The notes under the pieces are model-generated. The model was given only the letters and a program-made list of their open reading frames with translations, was not told where the DNA came from and searched no databases. A DNA stretch of 64,000 bases from positions 558,001-622,000 of the forward strand of contig NZ_VYRZ01000001.1 in assembly GCF_008710705.1 (NCBI RefSeq), in the 5' to 3' direction. The translations under genes and the position numbers were made by a program. This document shows positions 1 through 8,544 of the stretch, piece by piece (position 1 is the stretch's first letter; each line of letters begins with the position of its first letter). This DNA is from Microbacterium radiodurans (GTDB lineage: Bacteria > Actinomycetota > Actinomycetes > Actinomycetales > Microbacteriaceae).

Positions 1-2
1 AC

Positions 3-2039
3 GACGTTCCGCCGCCCGAGGACTTCGACGCGCCGCCGCCACCCGAGTTCGACGGATACGGCGCCGCGGTGGCGCGCGCCACGCGCGACCGGGCGGGGTC
101 GGATGCCGGCGGCTCGGCCCCTGCCGGCTCGTACGCCACCGCGCGACGCACCGCCCGTCCGAACGCGAGCGCGGTGGCGGCGGCGCCGGCATCCGTCCTC
201 TCGCTCGAGCGTCGCGACTTCACGAACGCCGATCCGCGCACCGTGCTGAAAGAGGTCTTCGGCTACGACGACTTCCGCGGCGATCAGGGCGACATCGTCG
301 CCCACGTGGTCGGCGGCGGCGACGCGGTCGTGCTGATGCCCACCGGCGGCGGCAAGTCGATCACGTACCAGGTTCCCGCGCTCGTGCGTCCCGGCACGGG
401 GCTCGTCGTCAGCCCGCTCATCGCGCTCATGCACGATCAGGTCGATGCCCTGATCGCCAACGGCGTGCGGGCGGCCTACCTCAACTCGACCCAATCGCCG
501 GCCGAGCGCGCGGGCGTCGAGCAGGCCTACCTCTCGGGCGAGCTCGACCTGCTCTACGTCGCCCCCGAGCGTCTGAGCGTGCCTCAGACGACGCAGCTGC
601 TCCAGCGGGGCGCCCTGAGCGTCATCGCGATCGACGAAGCGCACTGCGTGTCGCAGTGGGGTCACGACTTCCGGCCCGACTACCTCGCGCTGGGCGACCT
701 CGACGAGCGGTTCCCGGGCGTTCCGCGCATGGCACTGACGGCGACCGCCACACGGGCGACCCATCAGGAGCTGACCGAGCGCCTGCGTCTGCCGCAGGCC
801 CGGCACTTCGTCGCGAGCTTCGACCGCCCGAACATCCAGTACCGCATCGAGCCCAAGGTCGACCCGCGTCGTCAGCTCGTCACGTTCATCCGCTCGATGC
901 CCGAGGGCTCGGCCGGCATCGTCTACGCGCTCAGCCGCAAGTCGGTCGAGCAGACCGCCGACTTCCTCGCCGCGCAGGGGCTCGACGCCCTGCCGTACCA
1001 CGCGGGCCTGCCGGCCGAGATGCGCGCGAAGCATCAGTCGCGCTTCCTCCGCGAGGACGGCGTCGTCATGGTCGCCACCATCGCGTTCGGCATGGGCATC
1101 GACAAGCCCGACGTGCGTTTCGTCGCCCACATCGACCTGCCGAAGTCGGTCGAAGGGTACTACCAGGAGACCGGACGCGCGGGTCGCGACGGCGAGGCGT
1201 CGATCGCGTGGATGGCCTACGGTCTCGGCGACGTCGTGCAGCAGCGCCGCCTCATCGACCAGAGCCCCGGCGACCGCACCTTCAAGATGCGCATGGGTCA
1301 GCACCTCGACGCGATGCTCGCGCTGTGCGAGACGGTCGCGTGCCGGCGCCAGAACCTGCTCGGGTACTTCGGTCAGGAATCCGAGCCCTGCGGCAACTGC
1401 GACACCTGCCTCACGCCGCCCGACACGTGGGATGGTCTCGTCCCCGCGCAGAAGCTCCTCTCGACGATCGTGCGCCTGCAGCGCGAGCGCAACCAGTCGT
1501 TCGGCGCGGGACACCTCGTCGACATCCTGCGCGGCGCCTCGACCGAGCGCATCCGGCAGCAGCGCCACGACGAGCTCGCGACGTACGGGCTCGGCTCCGA
1601 CCTGTCGGATCAGGACTGGCGCAGCGTCATCCGTCAGCTGCTCGCCCGCGGCATCCTCGTCGCGCGCGGCGAGTACGGCGTGCTCGCGGTCGGCGATGCC
1701 GGGGCGCCCGTGCTCAAAGGCGAGGCCGCCGTGCCGCTCCGCCGCGACGTGCTCGGCCGCGGCTCGAGCAGCGGCGGCTCGCGGGTGCGCAAGGCGGCCG
1801 CCGCCGAGCAGGTCGCCGAGGGCGATCGCGACCTGTTCGAGGCGCTGCGTGCGTGGCGCGCCGAGCAGGCCCGGGAGCAGGGGGTGCCCGCGTACATCGT
1901 GTTCGGCGACGCCACGCTCCGTGCGCTCGCCGATCGCCGGCCGCGCTCGGCCGCCGACCTCGAGGGCATCACCGGCATCGGCGCCAAGAAGCGCGAGGCA
2001 TACGGCGACGCGGTCCTGGCCGTCGTGGCATCCCACTGA
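3..2039 (+). CDS. recQ: ATP-dependent DNA helicase RecQ (5'-truncated by window edge)
   Basis: 3'-5' superfamily 2 DNA helicase that unwinds forked and recombination intermediates. Visible in order: a Walker A motif (MPTGGGKS, nt ~337-360), the DEAH box in IDEAHCVSQWGHDF (nt ~630-672), the helicase C domain with an ETGRAGRDG motif, a four-Cys zinc-binding element (CRRQN...CGNCDTC), an RQC winged helix, and a C-terminal HRDC domain ending in a helix-hairpin-helix-like GITGIGAKK. A GTG lies at nt 69, but the frame is open to the window edge and encodes an acidic, proline-rich stretch (PPPEDFDAPPPPEFDGY), so the real start is probably just outside. The N-terminal extension is Ala/Arg-rich and likely disordered. 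Converges with the TetR gene downstream. Confidence 0.95.
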   Translation, partial: DVPPPEDFDAPPPPEFDGYGAAVARATRDRAGSDAGGSAPAGSYATARRTARPNASAVAAAPASVLSLERRDFTNADPRTVLKEVFGYDDFRGDQGDIVAHVVGGGDAVVLMPTGGGKSITYQVPALVRPGTGLVVSPLIALMHDQVDALIANGVRAAYLNSTQSPAERAGVEQAYLSGELDLLYVAPERLSVPQTTQLLQRGALSVIAIDEAHCVSQWGHDFRPDYLALGDLDERFPGVPRMALTATATRATHQELTERLRLPQARHFVASFDRPNIQYRIEPKVDPRRQLVTFIRSMPEGSAGIVYALSRKSVEQTADFLAAQGLDALPYHAGLPAEMRAKHQSRFLREDGVVMVATIAFGMGIDKPDVRFVAHIDLPKSVEGYYQETGRAGRDGEASIAWMAYGLGDVVQQRRLIDQSPGDRTFKMRMGQHLDAMLALCETVACRRQNLLGYFGQESEPCGNCDTCLTPPDTWDGLVPAQKLLSTIVRLQRERNQSFGAGHLVDILRGASTERIRQQRHDELATYGLGSDLSDQDWRSVIRQLLARGILVARGEYGVLAVGDAGAPVLKGEAAVPLRRDVLGRGSSSGGSRVRKAAAAEQVAEGDRDLFEALRAWRAEQAREQGVPAYIVFGDATLRALADRRPRSAADLEGITGIGAKKREAYGDAVLAVVASH

Positions 2040-2093
2040 ACACGCCCACCCCACCCGTCCAGCTCGCGAGTCGATCGACGTCGCGCGAATCCA

Positions 2094-3398
2094 TCAGGGC
2101 AGCACGTCGGCGAGGTGCGCGGCCAGGTGCGCGGCGACGTCGACGGCGTCGTTGTCGTAGAGCCATTGGTACTGCAGGCCCTCCCAGAGCGCGAGCAGCC
2201 AGATCGCCTCGACCGCCGGATCGCGATGCGCTGACAGGATGCCGTCGGCCTGCGCGACCCGGAACAGCTCCGCGATCCCGTCCATCGCCCGCTCGAACCG
2301 ATCGCGGAAGTAGTCGTGCGCGGGGTGGGCGTCCGGGATCGCCTCGCAGCTCAGCACCGCGTAGACCTCGATGAGTCCGGGTTCGTTCCGTGCGTTGTAC
2401 GACGCGCCCGCGGACATCGCCCGCAGCTGCGACGCGGCATCCGCTTCGGCGACGGCCTCCGCCGTGATCGAGATGCGCGTGTCGCGTTCGAGGAGGACCG
2501 CGCGCAGCAGGTCCTCCTTGGTCGGATAGTGGTGCATCAGCGCCGACTTGGACGCACCCACAGCCGAGGCGATGTCGCGCAGGCTCGTGTCGATGTAGCC
2601 CTGGGTCGCGAAGAGCGCCATCGCGTCCGTGACGATGCGCTCGCGCCGGCGCCGTCCCACCCGATACCCCTCGGGCGGCGCCGCGATCCCGGGTGCGAGC
2701 GTCCAGCGGGGTTCGACGATCGAGCCGGGCTCCCGGCGCGGCGCCGTCGCGGGATCGACCCAGCGCGGCTGCCTTCGGAGGTGCTCCGCGTGCGTCGCGA
2801 GCGCGGCGGCGACGTCGACCCGATCGGGCAGGTACAGGCGCATGACCTGCAGGCCGTCCCACGCCGCGGAGATCCGGATGCTCTCGTCGCGCGGATCGCG
2901 GTCGGTGTGGACGGCGCCTGCGGCGGCGAACTCCCGCATCGACCGGGTCGCCAGCTCGCGCAGGCGCGCGTACCGCGCGGCCATCGGTCCGTGCGCGGGA
3001 TGCGTGCGCGCGCATGCCTCGCCGCTGAGTGCCGCGAAGAGCTCGAGGTAGCCCGGTGTCCGTTCGTTCCGGGCGGCGAGGGCTGCGAGCGGCAGCTCGG
3101 CGCCGTCCGCCCCGGCGGGCACCAGCGCCTCGTTCTCGGCTTCGAAGGCTGCGACGATCTCGGCGAGCAGCTGCTCTTTCGAGGCGTAGTGCTTCCGGAG
3201 CCCCGGGTGGCTGATCCCGGCCTCGCCCGCGATGTCGCGAAGCGACGTCGTGCGGTAGCCGCGCTCGACGAAAAGCGTCCGGGCGGAGTCGAGGATGCGC
3301 GTGCGCGTGAGCTCTGCCCGCGCGCTGCGCGTCCGGCCCGGGGTCCGGCCCGGGGTGTCGGGGGTCGGCGTCCGCGCCGTCGATGCCGCTGTGGCCAC
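2094..3398 (-). CDS. Tandem TetR/AcrR-type regulator (two TetR units in one chain)
   Basis: Transcription factor of 434 aa, about twice the usual TetR length. Two complete TetR DNA-binding helices are visible: HTH1 around residues 49-77 (TTSLRDIAGEAGISHPGLRKHY) and HTH2 around residues 266-294 (TSLRDIASAVGASKSALMHHY), each followed by its own helical ligand/dimerisation region. The similarity of the two halves points to internal duplication and fusion, so one chain may act as a pseudo-dimer. It is divergent from the GH3 gene across a 125-bp gap that holds a perfect TCCGATCGGA palindrome, so self- and GH3-regulation is likely (inference). Ligand unknown. The N-terminus is Thr/Pro/Arg-rich. Confidence 0.9.
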   Translation of the reverse strand: MATAASTARTPTPDTPGRTPGRTRSARAELTRTRILDSARTLFVERGYRTTSLRDIAGEAGISHPGLRKHYASKEQLLAEIVAAFEAENEALVPAGADGAELPLAALAARNERTPGYLELFAALSGEACARTHPAHGPMAARYARLRELATRSMREFAAAGAVHTDRDPRDESIRISAAWDGLQVMRLYLPDRVDVAAALATHAEHLRRQPRWVDPATAPRREPGSIVEPRWTLAPGIAAPPEGYRVGRRRRERIVTDAMALFATQGYIDTSLRDIASAVGASKSALMHHYPTKEDLLRAVLLERDTRISITAEAVAEADAASQLRAMSAGASYNARNEPGLIEVYAVLSCEAIPDAHPAHDYFRDRFERAMDGIAELFRVAQADGILSAHRDPAVEAIWLLALWEGLQYQWLYDNDAVDVAAHLAAHLADVLP

Positions 3399-3434
3399 GC
3401 CGTCCTCCTCGATGTCAGTCTAGGCCGTCGGGTT

Positions 3435-3484
3435 TCCGATCGGACGGATTTCAGTTACGGAGCGGTCGGTTTTGCGCGTACCAT
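3435..3484 (+). promoter_or_regulatory. Candidate operator/promoter between the tandem TetR and GH3 genes
   Basis: The divergent gap contains the perfect 10-bp palindrome TCCGATCGGA (3435-3444), two direct copies of CGGTCG further right (about 3463 and 3485), and a -10-like TACCAT (3479-3484) placed 39 nt before the GH3 ATG. No convincing -35 is seen. Assignment to the adjacent regulator is by proximity only. Confidence 0.4.
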
Positions 3485-3523
3485 CGGTCGCACCGGCGAG
3501 GAAGCCGGCATCAGAGGAGTGAC

Positions 3524-5278
3524 ATGACCACCGAACGCCCCTGGCTCGACACGAGCCTTCCCGTCGCCGACCGTGTCGAGCTGCTCCTGGCCGAGATGAC
3601 CGTGGAGGAGAAGGCGGGGCTCTTCTTCCAGACGATGATCGCCCTGGGGCCGGACGGCGAGCTCTCCGACGGCGACGCGGCCTTCGGCCTGCCCTCGACT
3701 GCCGAGTACGTGAACGAGCGGCACATGACCCACTTCAATCTGCTCGGGGCCGCGCCGACCGCCGGCACGATCGCGCGGTGGCACAACCGGCTGCAGGAGC
3801 TGGCGGCATCCACCCGTCTCGGCATCCCGGTGACGATCTCGACCGATCCGCGCCACTCGTTCACCGACAACCCGGGCGCGGCGATGCTGGCCGGGCCGTT
3901 CTCGCAGTGGCCCGATGCGCTCGGCCTCGCCGCGACGCGGGATGAGGAGCTGGTGCGCCGTTTCGGCGACATCGCCCGCCGGGAGTACCTGTCCGTCGGC
4001 ATCCGGGTCGCGCTGCACCCGCAGGTCGATCTCGCGACCGAGCCGCGGTGGGCGCGCCAGCTGCAGACCTTCGGCGAGGACGCGGAGCTGTCGGCCCGCA
4101 TGGGAGCGGCGTACATCCGGGGGTTCCAGGGCGACGAGCTCGGCGCCGAGTCGGTCGCGGCGATGGTCAAGCACTTTCCGGGGGGCGGCCCGCAGCAGGA
4201 CGGCGAGGACCCCCATTTCGCCTACGGCCGCGAGCAGGTGTATCCGGGAGACGCGTTCGAGCTGCACCTCGAGCCGTTCGCCGCGGCGTTCGAGGCAGGT
4301 GTCAGCCAGGTCATGCCCTATTACGGGATGCCGGTGGGCACCGAGTACGAGGAGGTCGGCTTCGGCTTCAACAGATCGGTGCTCACGGGTCTGCTGCGCG
4401 AGCGCTTCGGTTTCGACGGCATCGTCTGCACCGACTGGGGCCTCGTGACCGACAGCGAGATCCTGGGAACAACGTTCCCTGCCCGCGCGTGGGGTGTCGA
4501 GCACCTCACGCCGGCGGAGCGCATGGCGAAGATCCTCGATGCCGGAGCCGACCAGTTCGGCGGCGAGAAGTGCACCGAGATCCTGCTGCAGCTCGTCGCC
4601 GAGGGAGTGGTGACCGAGGAGCGCCTCGACGTCTCCGCGCGCCGGCTGCTGCGCGAGAAGTTCGTGCTCGGGCTGTTCGACGCCCCGTACGTCGACGCCG
4701 ATGCAGCCGACGACATCGCGGGTTCGGCGGAGTTCCGGGCGGCGGGGGATGCGGCGCAGCGCGCCTCGATCACGGTGCTGCAGTCGTCGTCCGCCCTGCC
4801 GTTCGAGCGCGGCGCGAAGCTGTACGTCGAGGGCGTCGACCCCGAGGTCGCCGCCCGATACGGACAGGTCGTGGCCACGCCCGACGAAGCAGACCTCGCG
4901 GTGCTGCGGCTCCAGGCGCCGTACGAGGAGCGGGGCTCGGCGTTCGAGAACTTCTTCCACGCCGGATCGCTCGATTTCGCGGCCGACGTCATCGCGCACG
5001 TGGCCGAGGTCGCTGCGGCGGTCCCGACCGTCGTCGACGTCTACCTCGACCGGCCCGCGATCCTCGGCCCGATCGTCGAGACCGGCGCGGCCGTCCTCGG
5101 CAACTGGGGCGCGAGCGCGGCGGCGCTGCTCGACGTGCTGAGCGGCACCGCGCGGGCCGAGGGGCGGCTCCCGTTCGACATCCCCCGGTCGATGGCGGCG
5201 GTCGCGGCATCCCGGCCCGACGTCCCGTTCGACACCGAGGACCCGCTGTTCCGGTTCGGCCACGGCGTGGCGCTGTAG
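3524..5278 (+). CDS. Glycoside hydrolase family 3 (beta-glucosidase-like)
   Basis: Retaining glycosidase of 584 aa. The start is set by the AGAGGAG ribosome-binding site at 3513-3519; the open frame extends further upstream without support. GH3 signatures: N-terminal TIM-barrel segments, KHF at residues 216-218, and the nucleophile Asp at about residue 304 in DGIVCTDWG. A second alpha/beta domain follows (from about residue 415), but the C-terminal FnIII domain common in larger GH3 enzymes is absent, which explains the short length. No signal peptide, so it probably acts in the cytoplasm on imported oligosaccharides. Substrate cannot be read from sequence; beta-glucosides or beta-xylosides are typical. 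Probably controlled by the divergent tandem TetR protein. Confidence 0.9.
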   Translation: MTTERPWLDTSLPVADRVELLLAEMTVEEKAGLFFQTMIALGPDGELSDGDAAFGLPSTAEYVNERHMTHFNLLGAAPTAGTIARWHNRLQELAASTRLGIPVTISTDPRHSFTDNPGAAMLAGPFSQWPDALGLAATRDEELVRRFGDIARREYLSVGIRVALHPQVDLATEPRWARQLQTFGEDAELSARMGAAYIRGFQGDELGAESVAAMVKHFPGGGPQQDGEDPHFAYGREQVYPGDAFELHLEPFAAAFEAGVSQVMPYYGMPVGTEYEEVGFGFNRSVLTGLLRERFGFDGIVCTDWGLVTDSEILGTTFPARAWGVEHLTPAERMAKILDAGADQFGGEKCTEILLQLVAEGVVTEERLDVSARRLLREKFVLGLFDAPYVDADAADDIAGSAEFRAAGDAAQRASITVLQSSSALPFERGAKLYVEGVDPEVAARYGQVVATPDEADLAVLRLQAPYEERGSAFENFFHAGSLDFAADVIAHVAEVAAAVPTVVDVYLDRPAILGPIVETGAAVLGNWGASAAALLDVLSGTARAEGRLPFDIPRSMAAVAASRPDVPFDTEDPLFRFGHGVAL

Positions 5279-5292
5279 CCGGCGCAGGAGAT

Positions 5293-5339
5293 ACGGCGGA
5301 GGCAGGACGTTCCCGAGGGATTCGTCCTGCCTCCGCCGT
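5293..5339. terminator. Bidirectional terminator, 17-bp perfect stem
   Basis: ACGGCGGAGGCAGGACG (5293-5309) is exactly complementary to 5323-5339 across a 13-nt loop. It lies between the convergent GH3 and sugar-permease genes. Only TT follows on the plus strand, so the U-tract is poor, as is common in high-GC actinobacteria. Confidence 0.8.
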
Positions 5340-5374
5340 TTCGCCGGGCTTCGCCGGCGCCCCGGCCGTCCGGC

Positions 5375-6295
5375 CTATTTGATCGAGCCGCGCATGACCC
5401 CGGAGATGACCCAGCGCTGCGAGAAGATGTAGACGATCAGCAGCGGCGCCATGGCCATGAGGTACGAGGCGAAAGCGACGGTGTAGTCGGTGTTGTACTG
5501 CCCCTGGAACACGTACTGCGCGAGCGACAGCGTCCGGTCCGACGGCGAGGTCAGCACGACGAGCGGCATGATGAAGTCGTTCCACGCCCAGACGCACGTG
5601 AGGATGCCGACCGTGGCGTTCATGGGCATGAGCAGGGGGAAGATGATCTGCCGGAACACCCGCCAGGTCGACGCCCCGTCCATCCGCGCCGCTTCCTCGA
5701 GCTCGATGGGGATCGAGCGGATGAAGGCCGTGTAGATGAAGATGTTCAGGCTCAGCCCGTAGATCGTGTACAGGACGATCATGCCCGCGGGGTTGTCGAG
5801 CCCCAGGATCGAGGTCTGCTTCACGAGCGGCAGCATGATGATCGGGAACGGGATGAACAGCGCCGCGAGCAGGTAGTAGAAGACGCCCTTGAAGAACGGC
5901 CGGTGGATGTTGCGCGCCAGCGCGTAGGCGACCAGCGAGCTCGTGAAGAGCGTGAACACGACCGAGCCGACGGTGATGATCGCCGTGTTCATCAGGGCCT
6001 GCGGGAAGTCCGTGCGTTCCCACGCGATCGCGAAGTTGCCCCAGTTGATCGGCCACGGGAGCTCGAACCCGGTGCCGCCGCTGAGCTGGCCCGGTGTCTT
6101 CAGCGCGACGGCGACCGCGAGGTAGAGCGGGATGATGACCGTCAGCGAGCACACCGCGATGAGCGCGGTGGCCCACCAGTTGGTGCGGCGGGTGTCGTTC
6201 TCGGCGTCGCCGTCGCCGCGCCGACGGCGACGGGGGAGGACGACCGCGGTCGTCGATTCGGCGGTTTCGATCGGGGTGGTGACGGAGCTGGACAT
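5375..6295 (-). CDS. Carbohydrate ABC transporter permease, MalG/CUT1 type
   Basis: Inner-membrane subunit of a CUT1-family oligosaccharide importer, 306 aa with about six transmembrane segments after a basic cytoplasmic N-terminus. The ATPase-coupling EAA loop is visible (EEAARMDGASTWRVFRQIIFP region, about residue 200). The start at 6295 shares one base with the stop of the upstream permease (TGATG), implying translational coupling. Last gene of the GH36-binding protein-permease-permease operon. No ATPase gene is nearby; in actinobacteria such importers commonly use a shared MsiK ATPase encoded elsewhere. Confidence 0.95.
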   Translation of the reverse strand: MSSSVTTPIETAESTTAVVLPRRRRRGDGDAENDTRRTNWWATALIAVCSLTVIIPLYLAVAVALKTPGQLSGGTGFELPWPINWGNFAIAWERTDFPQALMNTAIITVGSVVFTLFTSSLVAYALARNIHRPFFKGVFYYLLAALFIPFPIIMLPLVKQTSILGLDNPAGMIVLYTIYGLSLNIFIYTAFIRSIPIELEEAARMDGASTWRVFRQIIFPLLMPMNATVGILTCVWAWNDFIMPLVVLTSPSDRTLSLAQYVFQGQYNTDYTVAFASYLMAMAPLLIVYIFSQRWVISGVMRGSIK

Positions 6296-7224
6296 CAGAA
6301 GTCGGCCTCTCTGCGCTGAAGGACCCGGAATTGGAGGAGCGAGACGATCGTGATGACGATGAAGAAGATCACCGCGTTGGCCGTCTGGTAGGCGAATTCG
6401 CCACCGGTGAAACCGCCGCGGAATATCAGCATCGTCACGGATTCGGTGGAGGTCCCGGGCCCGCCGTTGGTGAGGGCGATGATCGGGTCGAAGACCTGCA
6501 GGAAGCCCTTCAGGCTCAGCACGACGTTGATCGTGAAGAACGCGCTGATGAGCGGGAAGGTGATCGAACGGAACTGACGCGCCGCGGTCGCGCCGTCGAT
6601 GGATGCCGCCTCGTAGATGTCGGCCGGGATGGTCTGCAGCCCCGCGAGGTAGATGATGATCGAGAAGGCGCAGGCCTGCCAGACGGCGAGCACGACGACC
6701 GCCGTCCACGCCCAGTCGGGGTTCGTGAGGATGTTGTCGCGGAAGAGCGGGATGCCCGACAGAATCTTCGGCAGCGAGTTCGAGAACAGGAACTGGAAGA
6801 CGTAGCCGACCACCAGCACCGCGAGGATGTACGGCACGAAGTAGACGCCCCGCCAGAAGTTCCGTGCCCGGATCTTCGCGTTCAGCCCCAGCGCGATGGC
6901 GAGCGAGATGGCGTTGGTGAGCACCGTCGCGACGATCGCGAAGAGGAACGAGAACTCGTAGGCCTCGAGCACGCGGTCGTCGCGGAAGATGTTCGCGTAG
7001 TTCGCGATGCCGACGAAGTCCCACGTGCCGTACCCGGCGTAGTTCGTGAAGCTGAAGAAGATGCCGATGACGACCGGGACGGTGTGGAACGCCGCGAAGG
7101 CGATCACGGCCGGCCAGACGAACCAGTAGTAGGCGCGCGGTGCGAGCGTCTTCCGGCGCCGCTCGGCCGGGCGGGTGCGCGAGATCGAACGGGTGCGTTC
7201 GTCGGACGCGGTGAGCGTGGCCAT
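6295..7224 (-). CDS. Carbohydrate ABC transporter permease, MalF/UgpA type
   Basis: Partner permease of the same CUT1 importer, 309 aa. About six membrane helices follow an Arg-rich N-terminus, and an EAA loop (YEAASIDGATAARQF) lies near residue 205. It starts 1 nt after the stop of the solute-binding protein gene and overlaps the next permease by 1 nt. It forms the heterodimeric channel with the MalG-type subunit. Confidence 0.95.
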   Translation of the reverse strand: MATLTASDERTRSISRTRPAERRRKTLAPRAYYWFVWPAVIAFAAFHTVPVVIGIFFSFTNYAGYGTWDFVGIANYANIFRDDRVLEAYEFSFLFAIVATVLTNAISLAIALGLNAKIRARNFWRGVYFVPYILAVLVVGYVFQFLFSNSLPKILSGIPLFRDNILTNPDWAWTAVVVLAVWQACAFSIIIYLAGLQTIPADIYEAASIDGATAARQFRSITFPLISAFFTINVVLSLKGFLQVFDPIIALTNGGPGTSTESVTMLIFRGGFTGGEFAYQTANAVIFFIVITIVSLLQFRVLQRREADF

Positions 7225-7225
7225 C

Positions 7226-8509
7226 TCAGTCCTCCGTCGGAGTGATCGTGCGAGCGGCGACCTTGCGCCACTCGTTGTCGAGCGTGCGGAGCGCCCCGTC
7301 GGCGTCGTCGTCGTACAGGAACTGCTGCACGACTCCGACGAGCGGGATGGCGGTGGGCACCTGATGGTCGATGAAGCCGGTGATGCGGCTGTCGTCGAAG
7401 TACGGCGCCACCGACTGCAGGGCCGGGTCGTCGCTGAGCGTCGCGCCCTGGACCGACGGCACCATGGTCTGGGATGCGGCGAACCGCTCGATCACCTCGG
7501 GCTGGAAGAGGTAGTCGATGAAGCGGAGCGCCTCCTCCTTGTGCGGGGTGTTGCGCGCCATGGTGACCGTGACGTCGACGCCCGATACCAGCATCCGATC
7601 GGCCGGGTCCTCGGGCACGGGGTACGGGAAGATCGCCGCGTCGATGTCGGGGTTCACCGCCTTGACCGGGCTGAGCGCCCAGATGCCCTGGAGCATCATG
7701 GCCGCGCCGCCCTGGGCGAACAGCGAGGTGCTGTCGTCGTACGACGCTCCGCGGTAGCCGTCCTGCGAGTAGGAGAAGAGCTGGGCCTGACGCGCCATCG
7801 CGTTCGGAAAGTCCTTCTCGAACGACACCGATGCGTCCGGCCCGACGTTCTCGCCCTCCGTGCGCATCTCGTCGAAGAAACCGTCCTGGCTGTAATAGGC
7901 GCCGATGCCGTTCCACGACGGCATCGCCGTCCAGTTCTCGGCGAGCGAGGTCGAGAACGGCGTGATGCCGCGCTCGACGAGCAGGTCGCACAGCGCGATG
8001 AGCTCGTCCCACGTCTCGGGGGCCTCGAGACCCTGCTCGTCGAAGATCGCGCGGTTGTAGATGATGCCGTTGGCGTTGTTGACGTATCCCAGGCTGTTGA
8101 CCTCGCCGGGGGCGTTCCCGAGCTGCGCGAGGATGTCCTGCACTCCGGGGTTGATCGTCTCCAGCACCGGCTCGTCGCTGAAGTCGTAGAACACCCCGGC
8201 TTCGGCGAGCTTGCCGAAGTTGCCGTTGGCGTTCAGGGTGATGACGTCGGGCGTCCGGTCCTTCACCAGGAGGGTGCGGATGAGGGTCTCGGAGTCCGCG
8301 ACCTGGTTCTGCACCACCCGGATGTCGGGATTCTCGGCCTCGAAGTCCGCGATGATCCGGTCGAAGTCCTCGAGGGCCTCGCCCTTGAACTGGAAGAAGT
8401 CGAGCGTTGTCACCCCGTTCGAGGGGTTCGCCGCGCAGCCGCCCGTCGCGATCGCCAGCCCGGCGAGGCCGACGACCGCTGCGGCGGCGCGAAGGAATCG
8501 ATATCTCAT
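7226..8509 (-). CDS. Extracellular sugar-binding lipoprotein (SBP family 1)
   Basis: Substrate-capture component of the CUT1 importer, 427 aa. A lipoprotein signal peptide is present: basic n-region, hydrophobic core, and a lipobox-like ATGGC with the lipidated Cys at residue 25. The mature part has the fold pattern of family 1 solute-binding proteins (early DRIIADFEAENPDIRV strand-helix, later YSQDGYRG and AAMMLQGIWAL segments). Second gene of the operon, 35 nt after the alpha-galactosidase, which suggests an alpha-galactoside ligand such as melibiose or raffinose (inference). Confidence 0.93.
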   Translation of the reverse strand: MRYRFLRAAAAVVGLAGLAIATGGCAANPSNGVTTLDFFQFKGEALEDFDRIIADFEAENPDIRVVQNQVADSETLIRTLLVKDRTPDVITLNANGNFGKLAEAGVFYDFSDEPVLETINPGVQDILAQLGNAPGEVNSLGYVNNANGIIYNRAIFDEQGLEAPETWDELIALCDLLVERGITPFSTSLAENWTAMPSWNGIGAYYSQDGFFDEMRTEGENVGPDASVSFEKDFPNAMARQAQLFSYSQDGYRGASYDDSTSLFAQGGAAMMLQGIWALSPVKAVNPDIDAAIFPYPVPEDPADRMLVSGVDVTVTMARNTPHKEEALRFIDYLFQPEVIERFAASQTMVPSVQGATLSDDPALQSVAPYFDDSRITGFIDHQVPTAIPLVGVVQQFLYDDDADGALRTLDNEWRKVAARTITPTED

Positions 8510-8544
8510 GAGTGCGCCTCCTCGCGCTGATGGGGATGCCGCGT

